Shown in pieces: positions 1 through 8,045 of a stretch of DNA of 64,000 bases (positions are counted from its first letter, which is position 1; each line of letters begins with the position of its first letter). The stretch is from Vibrio cyclitrophicus (GTDB lineage Bacteria > Pseudomonadota > Gammaproteobacteria > Enterobacterales > Vibrionaceae): contig CP065367.1 in NCBI GenBank assembly GCA_023206055.1, forward strand, positions 1,736,001 to 1,800,000, written 5' to 3'. A program made the position numbers and the translations under genes. The notes under the pieces are model-generated. The model was not told where the DNA came from, ran no database searches, and worked only from the letters and a program-made list of their open reading frames with translations.

Positions 1-53
1 AAGAATATCTACATTCATCACTTAGAAATCAGCATTCTTTGAAGGAATATAAA

Positions 54-830
54 ATGAAGAAAAGCTTAATTGCATTAGGAATGTGCTTACTTGCTTTTAC
101 ACAAATTGCACATGCACAAAGTCGTTTGCAGGAGATACTGGATGCCGGAGTTCTTCGCGTTGGTACAACGGGGGATTGGAACCCAATGACAATGAAGGAT
201 CCAGCGACCAATAGCTACCGCGGCTTTGATATCGATGTCACGACTGAATTGGCTAAAGACCTCGGCGTTAAAGTGGAATACGTCGCAACAGACTGGAAAA
301 CCTTGGTGAATGGCATCACTGCCAACAAATACGACGTGACTGGCAGCGCATCGCTCAACATGTCTCGTGCAAAAGTCGCTGGGTACAGCCAACCCTACTT
401 CTATTTGGCTTTTGTCCCTGTTGTTCAAAAGAAAGACCTAGAGAAGTTCTCCGATTGGAGTGACTTTGACAAAGCAGAAATCAAAGTTGCCGCCACACTC
501 GGCACAGTACAAGAAAAAATGGTGAAGGACTTCTTCCCATCGGCACAACACATCGTGATTGAAGCGCCAGCACGGGATTTTCAAGAGCTTTTGGCTCGCC
601 GCGCTGATGTCTCTGTGACTTCAAACGTAGAGGCTGCAACCTTAGTAGAGAAGTTTAAACAACTCGCGATAGTTCCGGTGAAAGAGCCACGTAAACCAAC
701 TCCAATTGCGATGCTACTACCACAAGATGATCAGGTTTGGATTAACTACATTAACCACTGGGTTGAATTGAAAAAGACGCAAGGTTTCTTCAAGCAAACC
801 GCTGAGAAGTGGGGACTGAAGAGCATGTAA
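54..830 (+). CDS. Periplasmic substrate-binding protein, cyclohexadienyl dehydratase (PheC)-like
   Basis: The protein is exported and belongs to the amino-acid-binding SBP_bac_3 fold. A Sec signal peptide ends near AHA-QS (residue 21). The mature start SRLQEILDAGVLRVGTTGDW, followed by GFDIDVTTELAKDLG, closely resembles PheC-type periplasmic cyclohexadienyl/arogenate dehydratases, which share this fold with ABC-transporter binding proteins. No permease or ATPase gene adjoins it, which favours either an enzyme or an orphan receptor. The ATG chosen here follows an AAGGA ribosome site; an in-frame TTG five codons upstream would make the signal peptide less regular. Enzyme versus binding protein cannot be settled from motifs alone. 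Confidence 0.75.
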   Translation: MKKSLIALGMCLLAFTQIAHAQSRLQEILDAGVLRVGTTGDWNPMTMKDPATNSYRGFDIDVTTELAKDLGVKVEYVATDWKTLVNGITANKYDVTGSASLNMSRAKVAGYSQPYFYLAFVPVVQKKDLEKFSDWSDFDKAEIKVAATLGTVQEKMVKDFFPSAQHIVIEAPARDFQELLARRADVSVTSNVEAATLVEKFKQLAIVPVKEPRKPTPIAMLLPQDDQVWINYINHWVELKKTQGFFKQTAEKWGLKSM

Positions 831-844
831 CGAGCTCATAAAGA

Positions 845-878
845 AGAGAAAAATAGAGCCCTTAGGGGGTAGGGCTCT
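845..878 (-). terminator. Rho-independent terminator of the EIIA-EIIBC PTS operon
   Basis: An 8-bp perfect stem AGAGCCCT/AGGGCTCT with an 8-nt loop is followed, on the minus strand, by a T-rich run (ATTTTTCTCTT). It lies just past the stop of the minus-strand PTS permease gene. Confidence 0.75.
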
Positions 879-905
879 AGAGTTAGGAGCTAACTTGAAG
901 TTGGG

Positions 906-2321
906 TTATGCGACGACCAGTGTTGCGGCTTTCTTCATCGCTTCCTTAGTAGAACACTCAATCACGTTCGCATTGGCAAAGCGGTGAGCGTCTTTCACTT
1001 GAATATCGTGAGCCAAGATAACCAGTTTCGCGTTTGCTACATCTAGGTCGGTGATGCGGTTCTGAATACCGTTTTGACCTTGAGTTTCTACCTTAATCTT
1101 AAGGCCTGCTGCTAAGCCTGCTTTCTCTAGTGCTTTTGCCGCCATGAAGGTGTGTGCAACACCAGAAGGGCAACATGTTACTGCTACGATGTCGTACTCG
1201 CCTTCGCCTGCTACTGGAGCTGTTTGAGCTTGTACTGGCGCTGCTTCAAGCATGTCTTCTTCTGTTTCAAACGCGACTGGTTTCCAGAAGCCAACGATAA
1301 CCGCCGTAGTTAGCGAGCCAAGTGCAATACCGACGACGTACATTGGAATGTTGCTTGATACTGGCGCAGTGATTAGGCCGCCCCATGGTGCGTGCAGTAG
1401 AACGTCTGTCATGAAGCCAAACACACAACCAACGATACCACCGGCTACGATTGAAGGAAGAACGCGCATTGGGTCATTTGCTGCGAATGGGATAGCACCT
1501 TCAGAGATACCGATAGAGCCCATGATTGCTGCTGCTTTACCTGCTTCTTGCTCTTGCTTAGAGAACTTGTTTTTGAATAGGAACGTTGCCAGAGCCATAC
1601 CTAGAGGTGGAGTACAAATCGCGATGCCTACGCCACCCATAAGCCAAGGTTGCGTGTCTACTTGAGTTTGAGCGAATAGGGTTGCCACTTTGTTGATAGG
1701 ACCGCCCATATCAAACGCAGTCATACCGCCAAGGATTGTGCCCAGAACCATCTTAGACGCGCCAGCCATTGAAGCTAGGAACTCGTTCATTGAAGACATG
1801 AACAGTTTGATTGGTTCACCGATGCCCCACAGTACGATACCTGCAGAGATTAACGTGCCTAGAAGCGGGTAGATGAAGTAAGCACCTAGCGCGGTCATGT
1901 TTGCAGAAAGCGGGATCTTCTTAAGTTGGAACACCACGCCACCGGCGATAAAGCCAGCCACGATACAGCCAAGGAAGCCGCCGCCCATGTCAGCCATGAT
2001 GCCTGATGAGATCATTGCTGGCGCTAGTGCTGGTTTATCTGCAATTGAGTAACCAATAAAGCCGCCAAGAATGATTGGGAAAAGAACAAGGCCTTTGATA
2101 CCGATGTTAGAGATGTCTGCCAGCAAACCGTCGGCTGGAACCGCACCTTTGCCTGATGCCATGACCGCTAAAGCCAGCAGAACACCACCGGCTACGATGA
2201 AAGGTAGCATGTGTGAGGTTCCGAAAAGCAGATGGCCTTTCATGGTACTAAGGATTTTTTTAAAGTCGCTACTACTGTTTTTATTATTGGTATTCGTAGC
2301 TTGAGTTGTTAGGGTGCTCAT
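906..2321 (-). CDS. PTS fructose/mannose-family EIIBC permease
   Basis: This is the membrane permease of a fructose-family phosphotransferase system, importing a sugar while phosphorylating it. The EIIC domain (about residues 25-345) has the family signatures GTSHMLPFIVAGG, TAFDMGGPINKVA and GISEGAIPFAANDP. A C-terminal EIIB domain carries the phospho-cysteine in CPSGVAHTF (Cys384), so the order is C then B, reversed from the classical B-C order. The partner EIIA is encoded 13 bp upstream on the same strand, forming a two-gene operon. The EIIC and EIIB parts are closely similar to the EIIACB protein at 11.4-13.3 kb (shared runs such as LMGGVGIAICTPPLG), showing an old duplication. The substrate cannot be read from sequence; manA nearby suggests a hexose such as mannose. 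Confidence 0.88.
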   Translation of the reverse strand: MSTLTTQATNTNNKNSSSDFKKILSTMKGHLLFGTSHMLPFIVAGGVLLALAVMASGKGAVPADGLLADISNIGIKGLVLFPIILGGFIGYSIADKPALAPAMISSGIMADMGGGFLGCIVAGFIAGGVVFQLKKIPLSANMTALGAYFIYPLLGTLISAGIVLWGIGEPIKLFMSSMNEFLASMAGASKMVLGTILGGMTAFDMGGPINKVATLFAQTQVDTQPWLMGGVGIAICTPPLGMALATFLFKNKFSKQEQEAGKAAAIMGSIGISEGAIPFAANDPMRVLPSIVAGGIVGCVFGFMTDVLLHAPWGGLITAPVSSNIPMYVVGIALGSLTTAVIVGFWKPVAFETEEDMLEAAPVQAQTAPVAGEGEYDIVAVTCCPSGVAHTFMAAKALEKAGLAAGLKIKVETQGQNGIQNRITDLDVANAKLVILAHDIQVKDAHRFANANVIECSTKEAMKKAATLVVA

Positions 2322-2334
2322 AATTTTCTACGCC

Positions 2335-2775
2335 TTATGAATTAATTAAAATATTAAGGATTTGTTGTTCGTCTTTTGCGTTATGGATATCTTGAATAAA
2401 TTCATCACTGAATTTTCCAAATAGTTCTTGTAGTACATAAATATGATGGTCAGCACCGTTATCGGGTGAGGCAATCATAAAAAATACGGTTGGATTGATG
2501 CCGTCTTCATCGCCATACTCAATGCCTTCTCGCTTAACACCGACAGCAATGGCAGGCTCAGTTACCACCTTGCTTTTTGAGTGTGGGTAAGCGATGCCGT
2601 CCATTGAGGTAATGCTTTGAGATTCACGAATTTCAATGTCTGCCAAGAAGGCTTCTTTATTATTGATGCGGTTGTTCTCAAATAACATGCCTGCCAATTC
2701 TTCAAACAGTTCTTTTTTATTATTTGCTTGAAGGTTGTTATTAATTAAGTTGACGTTGGTTAGCTGTGTGATCAT
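2335..2775 (-). CDS. PTS fructose-family EIIA component
   Basis: A stand-alone 146-residue EIIA of the fructose/mannitol class (PTS_EIIA_2). It carries the phosphoryl group from HPr to the EIIB domain encoded immediately downstream. The active-site histidine is His65 in GIAYPHSKS, and the ASPDNGADHHIYVL segment is also typical. It is the first gene of the two-gene operon with the EIIBC permease. It resembles the EIIA domains of the other two permeases in this locus, so phosphoryl cross-talk between them is plausible. Confidence 0.88.
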   Translation of the reverse strand: MITQLTNVNLINNNLQANNKKELFEELAGMLFENNRINNKEAFLADIEIRESQSITSMDGIAYPHSKSKVVTEPAIAVGVKREGIEYGDEDGINPTVFFMIASPDNGADHHIYVLQELFGKFSDEFIQDIHNAKDEQQILNILINS

Positions 2776-2887
2776 TTATTAACTCATTCACTATTGAAGT
2801 TCTTGAATTAAAATTAATGGATTAACCCGATTCGCGAAATAGCAAATAAAAGCCCTTCACTGTACATTTGTATCCAGCAAAATTAAG

Positions 2888-2926
2888 TGTGATTTACATC
2901 ATTAATGCAGTGTGAGATGGGTCATA
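2888..2926 (-). promoter_or_regulatory. Two tandem CRP-like sites upstream of the EIIA-EIIBC operon
   Basis: Two matches to the CRP pattern TGTGA-N6-TCAnn lie in the gap upstream of the EIIA gene: TGTGA-TTTACA-TCATT and TGTGA-GATGGG-TCATA, with centres 23 bp apart. Each keeps the strong left half and three of five bases of the right half. CRP control of a sugar PTS operon is expected in Vibrio. The assignment rests on consensus matching only. Confidence 0.4.
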
Positions 2927-2978
2927 TTCGATGGCGTTTTTGATTAGGTTTTTGACACGCCGAGCGACCTCCTCAGAA

Positions 2979-3004
2979 ACAAAAATGCCCCGCATGAGCA
3001 GGGC
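2979..3004 (-). terminator. Rho-independent terminator after manA
   Basis: On the minus strand, GCCCTGCTCATGCGGGGC forms a GC-rich hairpin followed by ATTTTTG, about 30 bp past the manA stop. It closes the EIIABC-manA transcript. Confidence 0.75.
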
Positions 3005-3034
3005 AGTAAGACTTTGTACTGAGTTCTAAGGGAG

Positions 3035-4276
3035 CTAGCTGTAAGCGCGCGCGACACGTCCAGCACAATCCAGTTTGTAGCTCTCAGCGTAAGCGGGAAT
3101 GAAAACCGACTGGCCTTTCTCTATCACGCAGGTTTCGCCACATTGATGAGTGAGTATCATGGATTCGTCGAGCGGCAATAGGATCTCGGCACCTTCGGTA
3201 GTGATCTGTCGCTCATGCGAATTTTGCACGATAGAAAACTTAAAATCTTCGACTGGAATTTGGTATTCCATCACATCACCTTGCTCAATCGGGCTTAGTA
3301 GCAACCTATCTGCAGGTTTCTCATTAAATCGAGTACAAGAGACCAGCTCATTAATGTCCATATACTTAGGCGTTAACCCTGCGCGAAGCACATTGTCTGA
3401 GTTCGCCATAATTTCTAAGCCCGTGCCTTTGATGTAAGCGTGGGGTGTTTCGGCATCAAGATACATGGCTTGCCCCGGTTTTAGGGTAATCACGTTCAAT
3501 AGCAGCGGGGCGAACAAGCCGACATCACCTGGGTATTGATCTTCCAGTTCTGAAATCAACTGGAACACAGGTGTATCCGAAAGCTTCGCCTTCATCAGCA
3601 GCATGGTCAGCGCCATGCCTTTTTGTTCACCTTGCAACGACAATAAGCTCGCGAAGAAGCTCGCTAATCCATTGGGAGTTTGATCGCCCACGAGTTCGTT
3701 GACCATCGAATGCAGCTCTGGAATATCGAGGTAATGGAAGTGCTCAAGGATCTCGCTAATCGACCTAAAGCCATTCATCGCGGTGTAGTCGGTTAATGCA
3801 TACACTAGCTCCGGCTTATGATTAGGATCCTTGTAGTTGCGATTGCCAGCCGTCATCGGAATGCCTTGCTGCTCTTCTAGAGCATAGCCAGATTCGGCTT
3901 GTTGCTTGTTCGGGTGAACTTGAACCGAGAGCGCTTTCTCCGCAGCTAACACCTTAAACAGATACGGAAGTTCACCAAAACGGCTTGCGACTTTCTCACT
4001 TAGATACAGGTTTAGGTTCTTGGAAATCAAGCTCGACAATGTGGTCTGCTGCCCGTTATCAGTCACCATTGAGCAACCATTGGGGTGTGCGCCCATCCAA
4101 ATCTCCGCTTGTGGCTCACCAGACTGGTTATCAATACCAAACAGTTGGTTGAACGAAGAAGGGCTACCCCATGCGTAGTTTTGAATTACGTTGGTCATAG
4201 GGTAGAAAAAGCGTTGTACGAACGAGTCGTTCGCTAAAGAAAAATCAGACATCGAAATCACCATGAAGGGAAACAT
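3035..4276 (-). CDS. manA: Mannose-6-phosphate isomerase, class I
   Basis: The enzyme interconverts mannose-6-phosphate and fructose-6-phosphate with zinc, feeding PTS-imported mannose into glycolysis. Type I phosphomannose isomerase features are clear: VIQNYAWGS near the N-terminus, AEIWMGAHPNG, the zinc-binding VQVHPNK, KPELVYAL, and the substrate-side LDAETPHAYIKGTGLEIMAN. Length (413) fits the family. The start is uncertain: in-frame ATGs at residues 1, 5, 9 and 27 precede the conserved TNVIQNYAWG, none with a strong ribosome site; residue 27 would give an E. coli-like N-terminus. It is co-oriented with and 91 bp downstream of the EIIABC permease, with an intercistronic stem-loop between them. 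Confidence 0.93.
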   Translation of the reverse strand: MFPFMVISMSDFSLANDSFVQRFFYPMTNVIQNYAWGSPSSFNQLFGIDNQSGEPQAEIWMGAHPNGCSMVTDNGQQTTLSSLISKNLNLYLSEKVASRFGELPYLFKVLAAEKALSVQVHPNKQQAESGYALEEQQGIPMTAGNRNYKDPNHKPELVYALTDYTAMNGFRSISEILEHFHYLDIPELHSMVNELVGDQTPNGLASFFASLLSLQGEQKGMALTMLLMKAKLSDTPVFQLISELEDQYPGDVGLFAPLLLNVITLKPGQAMYLDAETPHAYIKGTGLEIMANSDNVLRAGLTPKYMDINELVSCTRFNEKPADRLLLSPIEQGDVMEYQIPVEDFKFSIVQNSHERQITTEGAEILLPLDESMILTHQCGETCVIEKGQSVFIPAYAESYKLDCAGRVARAYS

Positions 4277-4340
4277 GGCTTGAGCTCTATTCGGCCTATT
4301 TGCAACTAAAGTGTCAGCTACTAAAAAAGGAGAGTCGAAG

Positions 4341-4374
4341 GGCTCAAGCCATTGGAATTGAAATGGCTTAAGCC
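4341..4374 (-). other. Intercistronic stem-loop between EIIABC and manA
   Basis: The sequence GGCTcAAGCCATT / AATGGCTTaAGCC makes a stem of about 12 pairs with one mismatch and an 8-nt loop, overlapping the EIIABC stop codon. A T-rich run follows about ten bases later on the minus strand. It may act as a partial terminator or mRNA stabiliser that sets the ratio of permease to isomerase. Confidence 0.5.
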
Positions 4375-6272
4375 GCTGCTGTCGTTAGCTTGGCTTTGCG
4401 TAGGTTTTTAAGCGCGATACAAGTAACCGCAGTTACACCCGCACCTGATGCCATGCACAGAAGCGCCAGCATTGGGTAGTTCATTGCGCCTAACAGGGCA
4501 ACAACTGGACCACCGTGAGCAACGCTGTTGGTGATGCCGAATGAGAACGCCATAACGGCGGCCGTCATTGAACCTAGTACGTTGGCCGGGATAACCGACA
4601 TCGGATCTTGAGCTGCGAAAGGAATCGCACCTTCAGAGATACCTACCAAGCCCATTGCACCTGCTGCCTTACCTGCTTCGATTTCAGAAGATTCGAATAG
4701 GTCGAACTTACGGCCAAGTCTGGTAGCGATAGCCATACCCAGTGGAGCCACAGGGATTGCACACGCCATAGCACCCATGAATTGAGTTTGACCGCTGGCA
4801 ATCATGCCGACCGAGAATAGGAATGCCACCTTGTTGAATGGGCCGCCCATATCGAAACCGGCCATGCCACCAAGGACGATGCCAAGCAGAACCACGTTGC
4901 CTGTGCTCATGCTAGTTAGTAGTGCAGTAAGCGCATCCATCAGCCCAGCGATTGGCGCGCCGATAACAAAGATGAACAGACCCGCGATGAATAGAGAACC
5001 CGTGATCGGAGCGATCATGATAGGCACAAGCGGTTGAACGAACTTGTGGTAGTTAAACGAGGTAATCCACTTAACGAAGTAACCCACTAATAGACCTGCG
5101 ATGATTGCGCCAATGAAGCCAGTACCTGCGTCAGCGCCATAGAAAGAACCGTTGTTCGCAATCCAACCGCCAATCAAGCCTGGGGTTAGAGCGGGGCGGT
5201 CAGCAATCGCGTAAGCAATGTAGCCAGCCAAGATTGGGATCATCAATGTGAAGGCAACCACGCCCACTTCTAGGATTTGGTTCCACATGCTGCCAGCAGG
5301 AATCGCCATGCCAGATTCACTTGGCTCGCCGCCAATCGCCAGTGCAAGGGCAATCAATAGGCCGCCAGTCACGACGAATGGGATCATGTGAGATACGCCG
5401 TTCATCAAGTAACGGTAAAGGTCTGAACGTGCTTGTGAGGCTTTTTCTGCAACAGATTGGTTGGTCGGCGTTTGTTCAGCTTGGTAACTAGGTGCGTTGA
5501 GCGCTTGCTTAATCAAGCCTTGTGCGTCTTTGATTGGTGCTTTTACGTTGGTGCTGATGACGCGTTTTCCGGCAAAGCGAGCCATGTCGACCTGTTTATC
5601 ACAAGCCACGACAATCGCGTCGGCGCGTTCGATCTCTTCTTGAGTCGGGCTGTTTTTAACACCAATAGAACCGTTAGTTTCGACCTTGATGTCGTAGCCA
5701 AGAGCCGCCGCGCCTTTCTCTAGCGCTTCTGCTGCCAAATAGGTGTGTGCGACGCCTGCTGGGCAACCTGTTACACCAATGATGAAGCCTTGTTTCTCAA
5801 TATTGGTTTCCGTTTCTGAAGGCTCAGGTTTGGTAAGAAGTAGCTCTAACGCCGCTTGTTCAGAGTGGGCATTCATGAAGTTTTCGATGAAACCTTCTTC
5901 AATCAGTTTTGAAGAAAGCTCTGCCAGTACTTCGATGTGGTGATTATCGCCACCATCGGGAGAAGCAATCATGAAGAACAGTTTTGAAGGCTGACCATCA
6001 TCGGCGCCGTACTCGATGCCCTGTTTATGGACGCCGATAACAACCGCGGGTTTGATCACCGCAGCGCTTTTCGCATGTGGCAGGGCGATGCCTTCTTCAA
6101 ACCCTGTGTTGCCTTGTTCTTCACGCGCCTTAATGTCGGCAAGAAACTGTGCTTTGTCTGAAATTCGACCTTGCGCATAAAGTACGTCTATCAGCTCTTT
6201 AAATACGTCTTCTTTTGAATCAGCGCTAAGCGAAAGCTTAATCAAATCTTGATTGATCAATGTTGTGATCAT
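4368..6272 (-). CDS. PTS fructose/mannose-family EIIABC permease
   Basis: A complete sugar permease in one chain of 634 residues. Residues 1-150 are EIIA with phospho-His66 in GIALPHAKS. EIIB spans about 160-265 with phospho-Cys170 in CPAGVAHTYLAA. EIIC spans about 285-625 with GVSHMIPFVVTGG, GFDMGGPFNKVA and GISEGAIPFAAQDP. The order A-B-C is the classical one, unlike the two C-B permeases in the same locus. Linkage to manA downstream, and a divergent AraC regulator upstream, suggest it imports mannose; the closest counterpart I recall is the V. cholerae VC1826 permease beside manA. The RBS (AGGGG) is strong but sits in a potential hairpin. Confidence 0.92.
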   Translation of the reverse strand: MITTLINQDLIKLSLSADSKEDVFKELIDVLYAQGRISDKAQFLADIKAREEQGNTGFEEGIALPHAKSAAVIKPAVVIGVHKQGIEYGADDGQPSKLFFMIASPDGGDNHHIEVLAELSSKLIEEGFIENFMNAHSEQAALELLLTKPEPSETETNIEKQGFIIGVTGCPAGVAHTYLAAEALEKGAAALGYDIKVETNGSIGVKNSPTQEEIERADAIVVACDKQVDMARFAGKRVISTNVKAPIKDAQGLIKQALNAPSYQAEQTPTNQSVAEKASQARSDLYRYLMNGVSHMIPFVVTGGLLIALALAIGGEPSESGMAIPAGSMWNQILEVGVVAFTLMIPILAGYIAYAIADRPALTPGLIGGWIANNGSFYGADAGTGFIGAIIAGLLVGYFVKWITSFNYHKFVQPLVPIMIAPITGSLFIAGLFIFVIGAPIAGLMDALTALLTSMSTGNVVLLGIVLGGMAGFDMGGPFNKVAFLFSVGMIASGQTQFMGAMACAIPVAPLGMAIATRLGRKFDLFESSEIEAGKAAGAMGLVGISEGAIPFAAQDPMSVIPANVLGSMTAAVMAFSFGITNSVAHGGPVVALLGAMNYPMLALLCMASGAGVTAVTCIALKNLRKAKLTTAAA

Positions 6273-6651
6273 AATGAACCCCTACTCTATTTTTATTTTG
6301 TTAGGGGTATTTTGGAATCTATGGCTTAGCTTCTGTAGTGAAGAAAAAATGCATTTACTGGATGATTGTTGCGTTATAAATGGAGTGTGATTTTGATCGG
6401 TCGAGTGGTCGTTTTTAGGCTTGTGTTGACAGAGTTCAAGATGTTTTGAGGCTTTTATTTATAAGGGCTTCGGCGTATTTCGTTATCCAGGAAACAACGT
6501 GCTTCATCAATTTCCGCACTGGAAATTTATTTCTAAAACTGGATTTTTGTAACCTAGATCTCAAATTGTGATTTTGCTCAATAGCACTATGTTTCACTAA
6601 GGAGTATATCTATTCCCGTAGCCTTATTGCTGCTTATAAGAGTTCGAATAA
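6273..6651. other. Intergenic region between EIIABC and the AraC regulator
   Basis: This 379-bp divergent spacer must hold the promoters for the EIIABC-manA unit and for the regulator gene. Two CRP-like half patterns (TGTGA-TTTTGA-TCGGT and TGTGA-TTTTGC-TCAAT) are visible near 6387 and 6567. Apart from the leader hairpin I see no other defined element. Confidence 0.4.
6278..6308 (-). promoter_or_regulatory. Leader hairpin that could mask the EIIABC ribosome binding site
   Basis: On the minus strand, ACCCCTA and TAGGGGT, 7-nt perfect arms separated by 17 nt, flank an A-rich loop immediately upstream of the EIIABC start. The 3' arm is the Shine-Dalgarno itself. Folding would sequester the ribosome site, a possible point for sRNA (Hfq) or temperature control. 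The function is inferred. Confidence 0.4.
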
Positions 6652-7491
6652 ATGATATTTCATGACCTAATCTCGTCGGTATTAAATGAGCGAGAACCGT
6701 TTCACAACATCTGGTTTGCTGGAGATTTTCATACGCCTCCAGCGTGCAGTTATCAGGTGAATTTTCCGCGCTTAGAGTTGGTGCTAGACGGAGAGTATAT
6801 TAATGAAATGGAGAGTCATGATCGCAAAATAACCAACGTTATTGCCAAAGCCGGAGACGCGATTTTCATCCCACCCAACTGTTGGAATAAGCCGAACTGG
6901 GATACTGACTGTTCGGTGTTGAGCATGTTGTTTGGGCGTCGTCAGCTTGGTTTAAGTTTGGTGAGTAAGCGCAAAGGTGAAGAGAGCTTTTACGATATTC
7001 AAAAGCACAGTATTCAGACTCGCTCTGGGTTTGCGATTGATAACATTCTTGAAGCGCTCAGTTCACTCGCGAGGGAAAGTAACAAGCAGCCGATGGATGA
7101 GTTATTGCTGCAAGCTCTACTGCAATACAGTAAAACCATGCTGGAAGCGCCCGTAGAAAAATCTCATAGCCGAGTACAGGATGTGTATCAGGGGATTTGT
7201 ATCTACATTCAAGAGAACTTCCACCGCCAAATCACCCGAGACAGCATTGCCTCACGCTTTAGCATTTCATCCAATCACTTGTCGCGAATGTTCCGTCAAC
7301 AAGGTCACATGACACTGGCAGAATACATCACCCGCGTGCGAGTCGACCGCGCTAAGTTCATGCTCAAAAAGTACAACTTCAAGCTCAATGAAGTGGCATT
7401 ACGTTGCGGCTTTAAGGATGTGAACTACTTCTGTCGAGTATTTAAGAATCGCACCGGAAGAACGCCGACTGAATATCGTGGCTCAATCTAA
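6652..7491 (+). CDS. AraC-family transcriptional regulator of the PTS locus
   Basis: A 279-residue activator-type regulator. The N-terminal half is cupin-like (GDAIFIPPNCWNKPNWD), as in AraC sensors that bind a sugar or phosphosugar. The C-terminal 100 residues hold two helix-turn-helix motifs: DSIASRFSISSNHLSRMFRQ and LNEVALRCGFKDVNYFCRVF, ending with the family signature GRTPTEYR. It is transcribed away from the EIIABC-manA unit and sits between PTS genes and a symporter, so those are its likely targets. It corresponds in position and type to the AraC regulator I recall in the V. cholerae mannose PTS cluster. Confidence 0.88.
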   Translation: MIFHDLISSVLNEREPFHNIWFAGDFHTPPACSYQVNFPRLELVLDGEYINEMESHDRKITNVIAKAGDAIFIPPNCWNKPNWDTDCSVLSMLFGRRQLGLSLVSKRKGEESFYDIQKHSIQTRSGFAIDNILEALSSLARESNKQPMDELLLQALLQYSKTMLEAPVEKSHSRVQDVYQGICIYIQENFHRQITRDSIASRFSISSNHLSRMFRQQGHMTLAEYITRVRVDRAKFMLKKYNFKLNEVALRCGFKDVNYFCRVFKNRTGRTPTEYRGSI

Positions 7492-8045
7492 TATCCCTTC
7501 AAATTACCTTTTCTGACCAGATCTTATACGACCGAAATTTGTATGACTAGATCATCATTGCTGACTCCGAGCTGTGGTGATCCATTTGCTTTGTGTTCTC
7601 CTCTTCCGTTTATTCCTACGCTTCATACCTAAGCTTAGTTTTTCTATTTACCGTGTTTCACTAAGTAACTCCAATTAATAATATTAAGGGTTAGTTTTGC
7701 GAGTTGCTTATTATTTTTTGCTCTCTATTAATTGAATTAAACGTGTGAAAGTTGATGTATCAACGCGATGCATTTAATGAATGTTAAGTAAATTAAAAAC
7801 CACTTATCGAGACGATAAAATCTCATTATTGTCGTCTGGTTTATTGATTGAAGTGTTTTTAAGTTGTTGATTTTAAATGTTTACTTTGCGTCGGTTTATT
7901 CTTTATTTATTAGCGAGTAATTCATACCTCGAAATCAAATATTCAGGTTTATACGCTCTATCACAACCTTGACTTATAATACTACAAATTAAAAATTCTA
8001 TAGATAATATGCTCTCCAGATATTCATCATAAAGAAGACTTATAC
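7492..8045. other. AT-rich intergenic region upstream of the symporter, with two inverted repeats
   Basis: A 554-bp gap with no coding potential that I trust. It contains GTTGAT-gt-ATCAAC (perfect 6-bp arms) at 7751-7764 and GACGATAA-N10-TTGTCGTC (7 of 8 bases matched) at 7811-7836. Either could be the operator of a regulator acting on the symporter. The gene begins about 210 bp downstream of the second repeat. Confidence 0.4.

Noticed and set aside
1252..1665. Long antisense open frame within the EIIBC gene
   Set aside because: It mirrors a well supported PTS gene and has no family motif; similar antisense frames over EIIABC, EIIACB and chemoreceptor genes were rejected for the same reason.
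4219..4231. GAACGAgTCGTTC resembling the TetR operator
   Set aside because: It lies inside the 5' coding end of manA with a 3-bp centre instead of 2 bp; probably chance.
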